Part shown: positions 1 to 8,209 of the stretch, one piece after another
Layout of the letters: each line of letters starts with the position of its first letter
How positions within the stretch are numbered: the first letter of the stretch is position 1
Assembly: GCA_030651575.1 (NCBI GenBank)
Contig: JAUSFB010000048.1
Span: 245,882-309,881, forward strand
Length of the DNA stretch: 64,000 nt
Direction: 5' to 3'
From: Phaeospirillum sp.
GTDB taxonomy: Bacteria; Pseudomonadota; Alphaproteobacteria; Rhodospirillales; Magnetospirillaceae
Program-made: the position numbers and the translations under genes
The notes under the pieces: generated by a model
What the model was told of the DNA's origin: nothing
The model's input: only the letters and a program-made list of their open reading frames with translations
Databases searched by the model: none

Positions 1-5
1 CCGAA

Positions 6-25
6 CCCGGTTGAAACTAACCGGG
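6..25. repeat. Inverted repeat upstream of ald
   Basis: A perfect 7-bp inverted repeat (CCCGGTT / AACCGGG) with a 6-nt loop lies about 50 bp before the ald start codon. No T-run follows, so it could be the end of an upstream terminator or an operator. The window edge hides the context. Confidence 0.4.
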
Positions 26-72
26 CAAGCGGTCATGCTAAACCCAGGAATCATTCCAAAGGTTGCCTCGGC

Positions 73-1191
73 ATGCGTGTCGGAATCCCCAAGGAGATCA
101 AGACCCGCGAGTATCGGGTCGGTTTGACGCCGGGCTCGGTGCGTGAATTGACGCATCACGGGCATCAGGTGGTGGTCGAGACCGGCGCCGGTGACGGAAT
201 CGGCTGCCCGGACGCCGCCTATCGCGCCGCCGGAGCCGACGTGGTCGGCAGCGCGGCCGAGGTCTTCGCCGCCGCCGATCTGGTGGTCAAGGTCAAGGAG
301 CCGCAGCCCTCGGAACTGGCCCTGCTGCGCGACGGTCAGATTTTGTTCACCTATCTGCATCTGGCGCCCGACCCGGCCCAGACCCGCGCCCTGGTGGAGT
401 CCGGCGCGACCGCCATTGCCTACGAAACGGTGACCGACGGCCTGGGACGGCTACCCCTGCTGGCGCCCATGTCCGAGGTCGCCGGCCGCATGTCGATCCA
501 GGTCGGCGCCCATTGCCTGGAAAAGGAGCAGGGCGGCGCTGGCATCCTGCTGGGCGGAGTACCCGGCGTGGCTCCGGCCAAGGTGGTGGTGGTGGGCGGC
601 GGCGTGGTCGGCGGCAACGCCACCCGGATGGCGGTGGGGCTGGGCGCCCGCGTCGTGGTGCTGGACCGCTCGCTGGCCCGGCTGGCCCAGATCGACGAGC
701 TGTTGCTGAACACTGTGGAAACCGCCTTCGCCACCCTGGACAATATCGAGCATCATGTGCTGGAGGCCGATCTGCTGATCGGCGCGGTGCTGGTGCCCGG
801 CGCGGCGGCGCCCCGGCTGGTCAGCCGCCAGCTGGTGGCCGCCATGCGTCCGGGTTCGGTGCTGGTGGATGTGGCCATCGATCAGGGCGGCTGTTTCGAG
901 ACCTCGAAGCCGACCACCCACGCCGCGCCGACCTTCGTGGCGGAAGGCATGGTGCATTACTGCGTCACCAACATGCCCGGCGCGGTTGCCCGCACCTCGG
1001 CGTTTGCGCTAAACAACGCCACGCTTCCGTTCGTGCTGGCGCTGGCCGATAAAGGCCTCGTCCGCGCACTGTCCGAAGACCCGCATTTTCGCGCGGGTCT
1101 CAACGTTCACCACGGCCGGGTTACCCATGCGGCCGTGGCCCGCGACCTTGGCTACGCCTTCACGGCGCCCGAGGCCGCCCTCTCTGACTAG
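73..1191 (+). CDS. ald: Alanine dehydrogenase
   Basis: Predicted cytosolic NAD-dependent alanine dehydrogenase, interconverting L-alanine with pyruvate and ammonia. The 372-aa length is typical. The N-terminus [10 protein letters not shown] and the region around residues 94-100 (TYLHLAP) match the substrate-binding half of the Ald/PNT family. A glycine-rich dinucleotide motif (VVGGGVVGG) near residue 175 marks the NAD domain. The ATG at 73 aligns with the family N-terminus. The gene is followed after 15 bp by ppa, so the two probably share a transcript. Pyridine nucleotide transhydrogenase alpha is a relative but is longer and has a membrane segment, which is absent here. Confidence 0.95.
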   Translation: MRVGIPKEIKTREYRVGLTPGSVRELTHHGHQVVVETGAGDGIGCPDAAYRAAGADVVGSAAEVFAAADLVVKVKEPQPSELALLRDGQILFTYLHLAPDPAQTRALVESGATAIAYETVTDGLGRLPLLAPMSEVAGRMSIQVGAHCLEKEQGGAGILLGGVPGVAPAKVVVVGGGVVGGNATRMAVGLGARVVVLDRSLARLAQIDELLLNTVETAFATLDNIEHHVLEADLLIGAVLVPGAAAPRLVSRQLVAAMRPGSVLVDVAIDQGGCFETSKPTTHAAPTFVAEGMVHYCVTNMPGAVARTSAFALNNATLPFVLALADKGLVRALSEDPHFRAGLNVHHGRVTHAAVARDLGYAFTAPEAALSD

Positions 1192-1206
1192 GGATACAAA
1201 GCAGCA

Positions 1207-1752
1207 ATGGACCTCAAGAAGATCCCAATCGGCAAGAACCCGCCTCGCGATGTCAACGTGATCATCGAGATCCCGTTGCGCGGCGATCCGGTGAAGTACG
1301 AAGTCTGCAAGGAATCGGGCGCCATGTATGTGGACCGCTTCCTCAATACCGCCATGTACTATCCGGTCAATTACGGCTTCATTCCGCACACCCTGTCCGA
1401 GGACGGCGATCCGGCGGATGTGATGGTCGTGGGCCGTATTCCGGTGGCGGTGGGCGCCGTGATGCGCTGCCGTCCCATCGGCGTCCTGCTGATGGAAGAC
1501 GAGGCCGGCATGGATGAAAAAATCCTGGCGGTGCCGCACTCCAAGCTTCACCCGTTCTATGACGGCGTGAACAGCTACGAAGATCTGCCCAAGATCCTGG
1601 TGCAGCAGATCGAGCACTTCTTCGTCCATTACAAGGATCTTGAAGTCGGAAAATGGGTCAACCTGAAGGGTTGGGGCGGACCGGACAAGGCCGCCATCAT
1701 CATCCAGGAGTCCATCGATCGCGCCATCGCCGCCAAGCCGAAGAAGAAATAG
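1207..1752 (+). CDS. ppa: Inorganic pyrophosphatase (family I)
   Basis: Soluble family I pyrophosphatase hydrolysing PPi to two phosphates, which pulls biosynthetic reactions forward. The 181-aa length is normal for the bacterial enzyme. The signature EDGDPADVMV near residues 64-73 carries the metal-binding aspartates, and the N-terminal residues VIIEIPLRGDPVKYE fit the conserved fold. It lies 15 bp after ald on the same strand and is followed by a long perfect hairpin at 1766-1794, so it is probably the last gene of this transcript. Confidence 0.97.
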   Translation: MDLKKIPIGKNPPRDVNVIIEIPLRGDPVKYEVCKESGAMYVDRFLNTAMYYPVNYGFIPHTLSEDGDPADVMVVGRIPVAVGAVMRCRPIGVLLMEDEAGMDEKILAVPHSKLHPFYDGVNSYEDLPKILVQQIEHFFVHYKDLEVGKWVNLKGWGGPDKAAIIIQESIDRAIAAKPKKK

Positions 1753-1765
1753 CAAACCTCGGTCA

Positions 1766-1794
1766 ACAGGCGAATCCCCAAAGGATTCGCCTGT
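1766..1794 (+). terminator. Hairpin after ppa
   Basis: A perfect 12-bp stem (ACAGGCGAATCC paired with GGATTCGCCTGT) with a 5-nt loop starts 14 bp after the ppa stop codon. It is followed by CCTGACTTTC rather than a clean T-run, so termination may be partial or Rho-assisted. It also sits just past the 3' end of the leftward ORF at 1803. Confidence 0.65.
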
Positions 1795-1802
1795 CCTGAC
1801 TT

Positions 1803-2012
1803 TCAGAATACTTCGACGTCGCCATCCCTGACGTCATCGCCGCGAATCACGATTCCGGCCCCCATCCCAGGATCGAGAAAGGCGCGAACCTCCACATCGG
1901 AGATCGTGCGGGCAATATAGCGCGCCAACCCGAACAGATATTCCGGGCCATTGACGGTCAGGGGTGAATAGGTTGGATGCGGATGACGGCCGAAGTCGAC
2001 GATGAACATCAT
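1803..2012 (-). CDS. Small hypothetical protein (69 aa)
   Basis: Not recognised. The ORF starts ATGATG directly after a near-perfect ribosome-binding site (AGGAGG, 2 nt before the first ATG and 5 nt before the second), so translation is well supported. A TATACT -10-like hexamer at 2035-2040 would give a very short leader. The protein is acidic, with no membrane segment or signal peptide; its C-terminal half (residues 40-69) is rich in Asp, Val and Gly. It sits alone downstream of the 537-aa gene, separated from it by an AT-rich palindromic stretch, so it may be transcribed independently. Function unknown. Confidence 0.6.
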   Translation of the reverse strand: MMFIVDFGRHPHPTYSPLTVNGPEYLFGLARYIARTISDVEVRAFLDPGMGAGIVIRGDDVRDGDVEVF

Positions 2013-2072
2013 GGCCTCCTTATTCGTAGGCCAGAGTATACATCAATTTCGGCACTATCGGCACCAACAAAT

Positions 2073-2107
2073 AATACTATGGTTCAATGCGCTGAAATCA
2101 TAGTATT
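2073..2107. promoter_or_regulatory. AT-rich interrupted palindrome
   Basis: Within an unusually AT-rich intergenic stretch (about 2035-2146), AATACTATG (2073-2081) is perfectly repeated in inverse as CATAGTATT (2099-2107). Inside it TTCA (2083-2086) pairs with TGAA (2093-2096) around ATGCGC. The result is a possible 13-bp hairpin with a small bulge. It lies downstream of the 537-aa gene and upstream of the 69-aa gene (both leftward), so it could be a terminator for the first or an operator for the second. Confidence 0.5.
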
Positions 2108-2146
2108 CAATTTACATACAATTTTATCTATATTGTTACTTTCCGA

Positions 2147-3760
2147 CTATGCCAATGCGGGAAGTGTGCGCCCGATCCGGTCATAGGCCTGACCGATCTG
2201 CATCAGGCAGGCGGAACGCTCGGGGGTCTCGCTGGTCAGAACCTCGCGCACCATCTGGCCGATGGCGATGAAAGTCGGTTCCTCGGAATCGTCGGCAAAG
2301 GCCATGGGAAAGCCTCCGATCACCGCCAATCCGGCGTCCAGCTCGCCGTTAAAGCGTTTCCGACCCATCACCTGCCAGCACTGGATCAACATATCCACCG
2401 CCGCCAGCACCACATCCACATGCAGCCGCCGGCGCAAGGCCTCGCGCAGTTGGAACGCCAGTTCACGCGGCCGCCGTCCGATCTCGTGGGTGACGAAGGG
2501 GCGCTTCAGGCTGACCGCGCTTTTATCGCGGGCCGCCCCGATGCAGATTGCATAAAATTCGGGAAAGCCAAAGCGGGCGTCGCCATGCTGAGTGAACAGC
2601 ATCATGGCCAGAATATCGGCCAGGGTATGGCTGAGGGCCTCGTCCACGGCCTTGAACCGCTCGATCAGGAATTGCTGGCTGGTCTCGGCATGGCCGGCCA
2701 ACCCCATCAGTTCATCCCGCGACTGCATGAACAGCCGGACATTGAACTCCAGCAGGGTCCTCAGAAACTGGAAGTCCACACTGGCCGGCAAGTCCAACCC
2801 CGCATGGGAGGCGGCATGGTGCAGCTTGGCGATCAGATCGAGGGCGTCTTGTTCCAGCGGCTCCAGCTCGTATGACGGTGCGACCTTGACCCGCACCCGC
2901 TTGATGCTGGTCTCCTGCCCCAGGGTGAACCGCACCCCCAGGATGCTGTAAAGCCGGGGCTGGCTTACCGGCATCTCGACCATTTTGTACTCCGGCAGGC
3001 CGGTTTCACCGACCGCGGCGGCCAGCAGCTTGGCCTCGGCGGTTTTATGGGCGGCGGCCAGCTTGCTCAGGCTGGAGATCAGGATCTTCCAGATCGTATC
3101 GCGCTTATCCGCCATGAAGGCTTTCCAGGCCTCGGAATCGGCCAGGATCGCCGGCTCGGCATGGCGGTAAACCCGCCGGTCGAGACCCAGGCGGCAATGC
3201 TCCAGCAGAGCCCCGACCACGAAGCCGCGCAAGATATCGGGAAAGGCCGGCGCAAAGAGAAAGAACGGCTGGGTATGGCAATAGGCGATGGAGGGAAGCG
3301 AGGGGGGCGCGACCCGCAACAACGCCAGCCGGCGCAGCACGATATCGGCGACATACTCACCCAGCCGGGCCTCGACGGAATCGGGTTCGGGCGCCGGGAC
3401 AGCGGGCGGCTTGATTTCCTGATCGGCGGCGCGCCGATGTACCGGCGGCGGCGTCCCCGCGGCATGCATCGCCTGCCAGGCGCGGGCGATCTCCGGACGC
3501 TTGTCGATCACCACCCGGACCACTTCGCGGGCCAGGGCCTTCTGCTCGTCCCAACTCAGGCCGGCAATGCCGGTGGTGAAGGCGTCTTGAATGGTGATCA
3601 GAAACTCGGCATCGCCCTGACGCCGCAGCAGGGTCCGCAGCACCTCGGCCATGAGCCGCAGCAGGGCCGGCGGGCCAGCGACGCCGTCCAGCTTGGCCAT
3701 GAGGCCGTCCAGCAGCAACCGCTGATCATCGGGCAAGGCGGCGGGGGCAGTGGCTGACAT
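2147..3760 (-). CDS. Hypothetical protein, 537 aa
   Basis: I do not recognise a domain. The protein is largely alpha-helical by composition, has no signal peptide or clear membrane segment, and looks cytosolic. A Pro-rich linker near residues 110-130 separates an N-terminal helical region of about 100 residues from a larger C-terminal part. The coding frame is well supported: GC-rich third positions, and a start 2 bp downstream of creA. The two genes therefore look translationally linked. No catalytic motif such as a P-loop, HxH or GxGxxG is visible. Confidence 0.75.
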   Translation of the reverse strand: MSATAPAALPDDQRLLLDGLMAKLDGVAGPPALLRLMAEVLRTLLRRQGDAEFLITIQDAFTTGIAGLSWDEQKALAREVVRVVIDKRPEIARAWQAMHAAGTPPPVHRRAADQEIKPPAVPAPEPDSVEARLGEYVADIVLRRLALLRVAPPSLPSIAYCHTQPFFLFAPAFPDILRGFVVGALLEHCRLGLDRRVYRHAEPAILADSEAWKAFMADKRDTIWKILISSLSKLAAAHKTAEAKLLAAAVGETGLPEYKMVEMPVSQPRLYSILGVRFTLGQETSIKRVRVKVAPSYELEPLEQDALDLIAKLHHAASHAGLDLPASVDFQFLRTLLEFNVRLFMQSRDELMGLAGHAETSQQFLIERFKAVDEALSHTLADILAMMLFTQHGDARFGFPEFYAICIGAARDKSAVSLKRPFVTHEIGRRPRELAFQLREALRRRLHVDVVLAAVDMLIQCWQVMGRKRFNGELDAGLAVIGGFPMAFADDSEEPTFIAIGQMVREVLTSETPERSACLMQIGQAYDRIGRTLPALA

Positions 3761-3762
3761 GA

Positions 3763-4230
3763 TCAGGGCTTCCAGTTCTTTTCCATGGCCACCGCCGACA
3801 CGGAATTCTTGGGCGAGCCATCGATGATCTTGTCGCTATAGACCAGATAGACCAGCACGTCGCGCTTGCGGTCATGGAAGCGGACCACCTGAATCGTCTT
3901 GAACAGGAAAGAGGTATCCTTCTTGAACACCGTCTCGCCATCCTTGAGGGTGTCGAGAATCCGGATCGCTCCCACCTGCCGGCAAGCGATCGCGGCGTCG
4001 GAGGTGTCTTCGGCCACTCCCAGGCTGCCCTTGATGCCGCCGGTCTTGGCCCGCGACAGGTAACAGGTGACGCCGGCGACCTTGGGATCGTCAAAGGCCT
4101 CGACCACGATCTTGTCATTGGCGCCCAGCGCCTTGAAGACGGTGGAAACGCTGCCGATCTCCTCGGCGCCCGCCGCCGAGGACCCAAAAATCGTGAAAAT
4201 GGCCAAAGCCGATACCGACAAGCGATGCAT
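3763..4230 (-). CDS. creA: CreA family periplasmic protein
   Basis: Member of the CreA family, small exported proteins of unknown biochemical role named from the E. coli creABCD locus. The 155-aa protein begins with a clear signal peptide (residues 1-22, cleavage likely after SSAAGA). The mature part starts with [19 protein letters not shown], and the core segment [13 protein letters not shown] is characteristic. No creBCD two-component genes are adjacent. The next gene starts 2 bp downstream, so it is probably cotranscribed with the unknown 537-aa gene. Confidence 0.88.
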   Translation of the reverse strand: MHRLSVSALAIFTIFGSSAAGAEEIGSVSTVFKALGANDKIVVEAFDDPKVAGVTCYLSRAKTGGIKGSLGVAEDTSDAAIACRQVGAIRILDTLKDGETVFKKDTSFLFKTIQVVRFHDRKRDVLVYLVYSDKIIDGSPKNSVSAVAMEKNWKP

Positions 4231-4399
4231 CAGATCATCCGATAAATTTGGGCCATGGTGACATGGGCCGCGTTGGTCTCACCATACTGGCGGAAGTCTT
4301 GGGTGACTGTGACATGGTTTACAGATGGGCGTGACCAAACTCAAGGCGGCGACGCGGGGGCGTCCCCACCCTGGAGCATCGCTTTCACCGAGGTTCACC

Positions 4400-5011
4400 A
4401 TGCCGTTTCCCGCCTTTTTCGCCGATATCCCCGGCATTGTGCTTCACGATCCCCTGGCCGCCTTTCTCGGCGCGCCGGCCGATGGGTTGATCGAGTATCG
4501 CTACGAGGACGCGGTCAGGCTGGCCGGTCACTCCTGCCCCACCGTCGCCGGAGCTTGGCTGATGACGGTGGCGGCCCTGAAGGCGCTATGGCCGGACCAG
4601 ACGCCCCAGCGCGGCGAGGTCGAGGTGCTGCTGGAAGACGCCCAGGAGGACGGCGTCGCCGGCGTCATCGCCGCCGTCGCCGGACTGATCACCGGGGCCG
4701 CCGGAACGGGCGGGTTCAAGGGCATCGCCGGCCGGTTCGGCCGTAACGACCTGCTGCGCTTCGACGTCGCCATCGGGGCCGAGTTGGGATTCCGCCGGCT
4801 CGACACCGGCCGCGCCGTCATCGCCCGCTATCACCCCGAACTGGTCGCCGCCGACCCCGAAATGCGCATACGCCTGCACCGCATCCTGTCGGGAATCGGC
4901 GATGCCGACGACGCCATGCACTTCGCCACCCTATGGCAGGACCGGGTCAAGCGGATCCTGGTGGACTTCGCCGCCGAGCCGGGACTGATCCAGATCCAGG
5001 ACCGGGTTTAG
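4400..5011 (+). CDS. FmdE-like domain protein
   Basis: The protein resembles the FmdE/formylmethanofuran dehydrogenase subunit E domain. Its key motif GHSCPTVAGAW (His44, Cys46 from the chosen start) matches the conserved metal-binding GHxCP of that family. FmdE domains are found fused or standalone in many non-methanogens, usually with unknown substrates. An upstream in-frame ATG exists at 4325, but the ATG at 4400 follows GAGGT at a sensible distance and precedes the conserved part. It lies 70 bp upstream of ribA on the same strand. The other metal ligands of canonical FmdE are not evident, so I infer family membership rather than function. Confidence 0.7.
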   Translation: MPFPAFFADIPGIVLHDPLAAFLGAPADGLIEYRYEDAVRLAGHSCPTVAGAWLMTVAALKALWPDQTPQRGEVEVLLEDAQEDGVAGVIAAVAGLITGAAGTGGFKGIAGRFGRNDLLRFDVAIGAELGFRRLDTGRAVIARYHPELVAADPEMRIRLHRILSGIGDADDAMHFATLWQDRVKRILVDFAAEPGLIQIQDRV

Positions 5012-5081
5012 GAAGAACCTTTTGCCCTCGGCGGAAAGCGAGTATGGTTCGGCCCTCGATTTTTGGACCGAAGACCAGCCG

Positions 5082-6194
5082 ATGACGCGGCGCCTCCATA
5101 TCAGCCCCAAGCCGGACATGCCGGCGCCCAAGCCCTTGATCGCAGTGGATCGGGCCATTGCCGAACTGCGCCGGGGCGGGCAGGTGCTGGTAAAGGGCGA
5201 CGGTGCCCTGATGCTGATGTTGGCGGCCGAGGCGGTGGCGGACGAAAGTCTGGCCGGACTCAAGACCCAGGCGGGCAGCGAACCGGCCCTGGCGATCACC
5301 GGCCGCCGCGCCGGCGTACTGGGTCTCGCCCAGTCGGAAACCGGAGTCTTCCGACTGACCGCCAAAGATCATTTCGATACAAAAACAATAGCCTTCCTGG
5401 CCGATCCCGGCGCCCGGTCGTTCGGCCCGCCCGATTTCACCCGCCTCGACCTCGCCCCGGCCCGTCCGTTGGATCAGGCCTGCGTCGCGCTGACCAAGCT
5501 GGCCCGGCTGCTGCCGACGGCGGTGGTGGCCGATACCGACCGGGTCCCGACCGACGCGGTCATGGTCGAAGCCGCCCATATCGCCGCCTACCAGACCACC
5601 GCCGCCCGGTCGCTGCGTCAGGTGAGCGAGGCCCGCGTCCCGCTGGAAAACGCCGAGAACGCCCGCATCGTCGCCTTCCGCCCCTCCGATGGCGGTATCG
5701 AGCATCTGGCCATCGTCATCGGCGAGCCCGACCCGGATCAGGCGGTTCTGGCCCGGCTGCACTCGGAATGCTTTACCGGCGACCTGCTGGGCTCGCTACG
5801 CTGCGACTGCGGCGACCAGTTGCGCGGTGCCATCGCCGAAATCGCCCAGGCCGGCAGCGGCGTGCTGTTATATCTGGCCCAGGAAGGGCGCGGCATCGGG
5901 CTGGTCAACAAGCTGCGCGCCTATCAGCTTCAAGACGAAGGCTTCGATACCCTGGACGCCAATCTGCAACTGGGCTTCGACGACGACGAGCGCGTCTACC
6001 TGCCGGCGGCCCAGATGCTGCGGCTGCTGGGAATCAAGCGCGTCCGGCTGCTGACCAATAATCCCGGCAAGGTCGACGCCCTGGCCCGCCATCAGATCGA
6101 AGTGGCCGAACGGGTGCCGCACGTCTTCCCGTCCAACGACCATAACCAGGACTATCTCCGCACCAAGGCCACGCGCGGCGGGCATTTGTTCTAG
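5082..6194 (+). CDS. ribA: GTP cyclohydrolase II with degenerate N-terminal RibB-like half
   Basis: The C-terminal half (about residues 185-360) is a GTP cyclohydrolase II, the first enzyme of riboflavin synthesis. It has the zinc-binding cysteines of HSECFTGDLLGSLRCDCG (Cys230, Cys241, Cys243), the GRGIGL loop and the C-terminal LLTNNPGK segment. The N-terminal half (about residues 15-170) resembles the DHBP synthase domain in its opening (AIAELRRGGQVLV) but lacks the RENEGD acidic motif, so that half is probably inactive. I place the start at ATG 5082 because the residues encoded upstream do not align. No other riboflavin gene is next to it. Confidence 0.9.
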   Translation: MTRRLHISPKPDMPAPKPLIAVDRAIAELRRGGQVLVKGDGALMLMLAAEAVADESLAGLKTQAGSEPALAITGRRAGVLGLAQSETGVFRLTAKDHFDTKTIAFLADPGARSFGPPDFTRLDLAPARPLDQACVALTKLARLLPTAVVADTDRVPTDAVMVEAAHIAAYQTTAARSLRQVSEARVPLENAENARIVAFRPSDGGIEHLAIVIGEPDPDQAVLARLHSECFTGDLLGSLRCDCGDQLRGAIAEIAQAGSGVLLYLAQEGRGIGLVNKLRAYQLQDEGFDTLDANLQLGFDDDERVYLPAAQMLRLLGIKRVRLLTNNPGKVDALARHQIEVAERVPHVFPSNDHNQDYLRTKATRGGHLF

Positions 6195-6203
6195 CAATCC
6201 TCC

Positions 6204-6230
6204 CCGGACGCTTGGCTCCCAAGCGTCTGG
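6204..6230. terminator. Bidirectional terminator hairpin between ribA and thiE-like gene
   Basis: A 12-bp stem (one G-U pair) with a 3-nt loop fills the 37-bp gap between two convergent genes. It is built on GGACGCTTGG / CCAAGCGTCT. On the plus strand it is followed by ATCAAAA; no strong T-run is present on either side. Confidence 0.6.
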
Positions 6231-6231
6231 A

Positions 6232-6837
6232 TCAAAAGGCCCCGACCCCCGCCAATCCCGCCGCCGCTCCCTTGGGCAACCGCCGCGCCGTCCGTGGGGT
6301 CAACCCGCCCAGGGCGAGAACCGGCAGGCCGGCCCGTCTTGCCCACAGACCAAATCGCGACGGCCCGATCGGCTTGGCCCCCACATGGCTGGCGGTGGCA
6401 AAGGCCGGCGACAGCACGGCCGCATCGGCTCCCAGCCGCGCCGCCCGGCCCAAGGCCGCCGGGGAGTGACAGGCCACCGACAGCAGGCGGTGGCGGCAAC
6501 GCCGCCAGCCCAAGGCCGGCGACAGCACGCCGTGCCGGGCCAATCCCTCGGGCAAGTGCAGGCCGGCGGCCCCCAGCCGCGCCGCCAGCCGCCAATCCCC
6601 CGCCACCAGCAGCACCAGCCGGCGGCGACGGGCCAGAGCGGCAATCGCCAGGGCCAGATTCAGCCGCCGTTGATCGCCGTAATGACGCAGCAGCACCCCG
6701 CTTCCGGGGGGCAGGGTGGCGATGACCGGCAGCGGGTCGGGCAGGCGGGCCTCGTCGGTGACCAGCAGCAGGGCCGGCCCCCGCCAGGGACGGCATGCGG
6801 TCGAATTGAGCGGACGGGCGGCATTTGCTAGAGTCAT
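6232..6837 (-). CDS. Thiamine-phosphate synthase-like (ThiE/TenI family) protein
   Basis: A compact TIM-barrel protein of the ThiE/TenI family (201 aa). Visible family elements are ALLLVTDEARLPDP near the N-terminus, GAAGLHLPEG (family GADGVHLGQ), ADAAVLSPAFAT (family ADYVGFGPIFPT), and LPVLALGGLTPRTA (family PVVAIGGI). The canonical Gln and phosphate-contact residues are only partly kept, so it may be a TenI-like or specialised paralogue rather than the main thiamine-phosphate synthase. It is divergent from yggS, with the two start regions about 30 bp apart. Confidence 0.75.
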   Translation of the reverse strand: MTLANAARPLNSTACRPWRGPALLLVTDEARLPDPLPVIATLPPGSGVLLRHYGDQRRLNLALAIAALARRRRLVLLVAGDWRLAARLGAAGLHLPEGLARHGVLSPALGWRRCRHRLLSVACHSPAALGRAARLGADAAVLSPAFATASHVGAKPIGPSRFGLWARRAGLPVLALGGLTPRTARRLPKGAAAGLAGVGAF

Positions 6838-6866
6838 ACTTACAATATAACGGAGAATGCATCCCC

Positions 6867-7586
6867 TTGTCCGACATCGCCGCCGACCTGAAAGCCGTCC
6901 GGGACCGTATGGACGCCGCCGCCCGCGCCGCCGGGCGAGATCCCGCCGCCGCCACCTTGGTGGCGGTCAGCAAGACTCATCCGGCCGAGGCGGTACGCGC
7001 CGCCCTGACCGCCGGTCAGCGGGTGTTCGGCGAGAACCGGGTGCAGGAGGCCAAAGCCAAGTTTCCCGACCTGAAGGCCGAATTTCCCGATCTGGAGCTT
7101 CACCTGATCGGCCCGCTGCAAAGCAACAAGGTGCGCGACGCCGTGGCCCTGTTCGACGTGATCGAAAGCGTCGACCGTCCAAAGCTGGCCCATTCCCTGG
7201 CGGACGAGATGGCCCGCGCCGGCCGTCATCCCAAGATCCTGCTCCAGGTCAATACCGGCCGCGAGTCGCAAAAGGCCGGAGTCGATCCCGATCAGGCCGA
7301 CGCCCTGGTGGCGGTCTGCCGCGAGCAATACCGCCTGCGGGTGGAAGGCCTGATGTGCATTCCGCCGGCCGAGGGCGATCCGGTTCCGCATTTCTGCCTG
7401 CTGGCCGAAATCGCGGCGCGCAACGGCTTGGCCGTAGTCAGCATGGGAATGAGCGGCGATTTCGAAACCGCCATCGCCCATGGCGCCACCCATATCCGGG
7501 TGGGCTCGGCGATTTTCGGGGGCCGGCCCCAGGATAAAGCCATGGGCTCCGCCCAAGGCGGAGCCCATGAATCCTTAAAACCCTAA
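6867..7586 (+). CDS. yggS: YggS family pyridoxal phosphate homeostasis protein
   Basis: PLP-binding single-domain TIM-barrel protein of the YggS/PROSC family, which buffers pyridoxal phosphate and has no known enzymatic reaction. The PLP lysine lies in LVAVSKTH, and GENRVQEA, HLIGPLQSNK and SMGMSGDFE are all family signatures. I choose the TTG at 6867 (SDIAADLKAV) because GGAG precedes it and the residues before it are not family-like. The last 15 or so residues are encoded by a perfect hairpin (7541-7569). The gene ends 4 bp inside the convergent grpE 3' end. Confidence 0.92.
   Translation: MSDIAADLKAVRDRMDAAARAAGRDPAAATLVAVSKTHPAEAVRAALTAGQRVFGENRVQEAKAKFPDLKAEFPDLELHLIGPLQSNKVRDAVALFDVIESVDRPKLAHSLADEMARAGRHPKILLQVNTGRESQKAGVDPDQADALVAVCREQYRLRVEGLMCIPPAEGDPVPHFCLLAEIAARNGLAVVSMGMSGDFETAIAHGATHIRVGSAIFGGRPQDKAMGSAQGGAHESLKP
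7541..7569. terminator. Perfect 13-bp hairpin inside the yggS 3' end
   Basis: CATGGGCTCCGCC pairs perfectly with GGCGGAGCCCATG across a 3-nt loop. The hairpin lies within the last codons of yggS and just past the 3' end of grpE, so it can serve both convergent transcripts. Confidence 0.65.
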
Positions 7587-8209
7587 ACCGAAGTATCCAC
7601 GGTGACGCCGGTCGGCTTGGGGCCGCCCTTGGAAACGCCGACCAGGGCCGGGCGCAACAGCCGATCCTGAAGGGTGTAGCCGGCCTGCATCACCAGCACC
7701 ACGGTGCCTTCCGGCTGAGTGACGTCCTCGATCTCCATCATGGCCTGATGCAGATTGGGATCAAAGCGCGTACCCATGGCGTCGACCAGACGAACCCCAT
7801 ACCGCTCGAAGGTCGCCAACAATTCGCGCTCGGTCATCTCGACGCCGGTGGTCAGGGAATCGACCCCTTCATTGGCCTCGCGCATGCCGGGCGGCAGGGC
7901 GTCCAGCGCCCGACGCAGATTGTCGGCCACCGCCAGAACGTCCTTGGCGAAATTGGTGACCGCGTATTTGCCGCGATCCTCGGCCTGCTGCTCCAGCCGG
8001 CGACGGACATTCTCGGTATCGGCCCGGGCATAAAGAACGTCGTTCTTCAGCTTGGCCAGCTCGGCCTCCAACTCGGCCAGCCGTTCGGCGGTGGGAGCGG
8101 CGGCGGCAGGCTGTTCCGCCGGGGCCGGGGCGGCCTCGGTCACGGGGGCGGTCTCCACCGGTTCCACGCTGGTATGGTCCTGGGTCATGTCGTTACCTTC
8201 AGTCATCAC
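7583..8209 (-). CDS. grpE: GrpE nucleotide exchange factor
   Basis: Co-chaperone that releases ADP from DnaK. The 208-aa protein has the usual plan: an acidic, Ala/Pro-rich disordered N-terminus (about residues 1-40), a long coiled-coil with ELEAELAKLKNDVLYARADTEN leading into RRLEQQAED, and a C-terminal beta domain with GVRLVDAMGTRFDPNLHQAM. It overlaps the hrcA stop by 4 bp, forming an hrcA-grpE operon, so it should follow HrcA or heat-shock control. dnaK and dnaJ are not in the window. Confidence 0.96.
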   Translation of the reverse strand: MMTEGNDMTQDHTSVEPVETAPVTEAAPAPAEQPAAAAPTAERLAELEAELAKLKNDVLYARADTENVRRRLEQQAEDRGKYAVTNFAKDVLAVADNLRRALDALPPGMREANEGVDSLTTGVEMTERELLATFERYGVRLVDAMGTRFDPNLHQAMMEIEDVTQPEGTVVLVMQAGYTLQDRLLRPALVGVSKGGPKPTGVTVDTSV

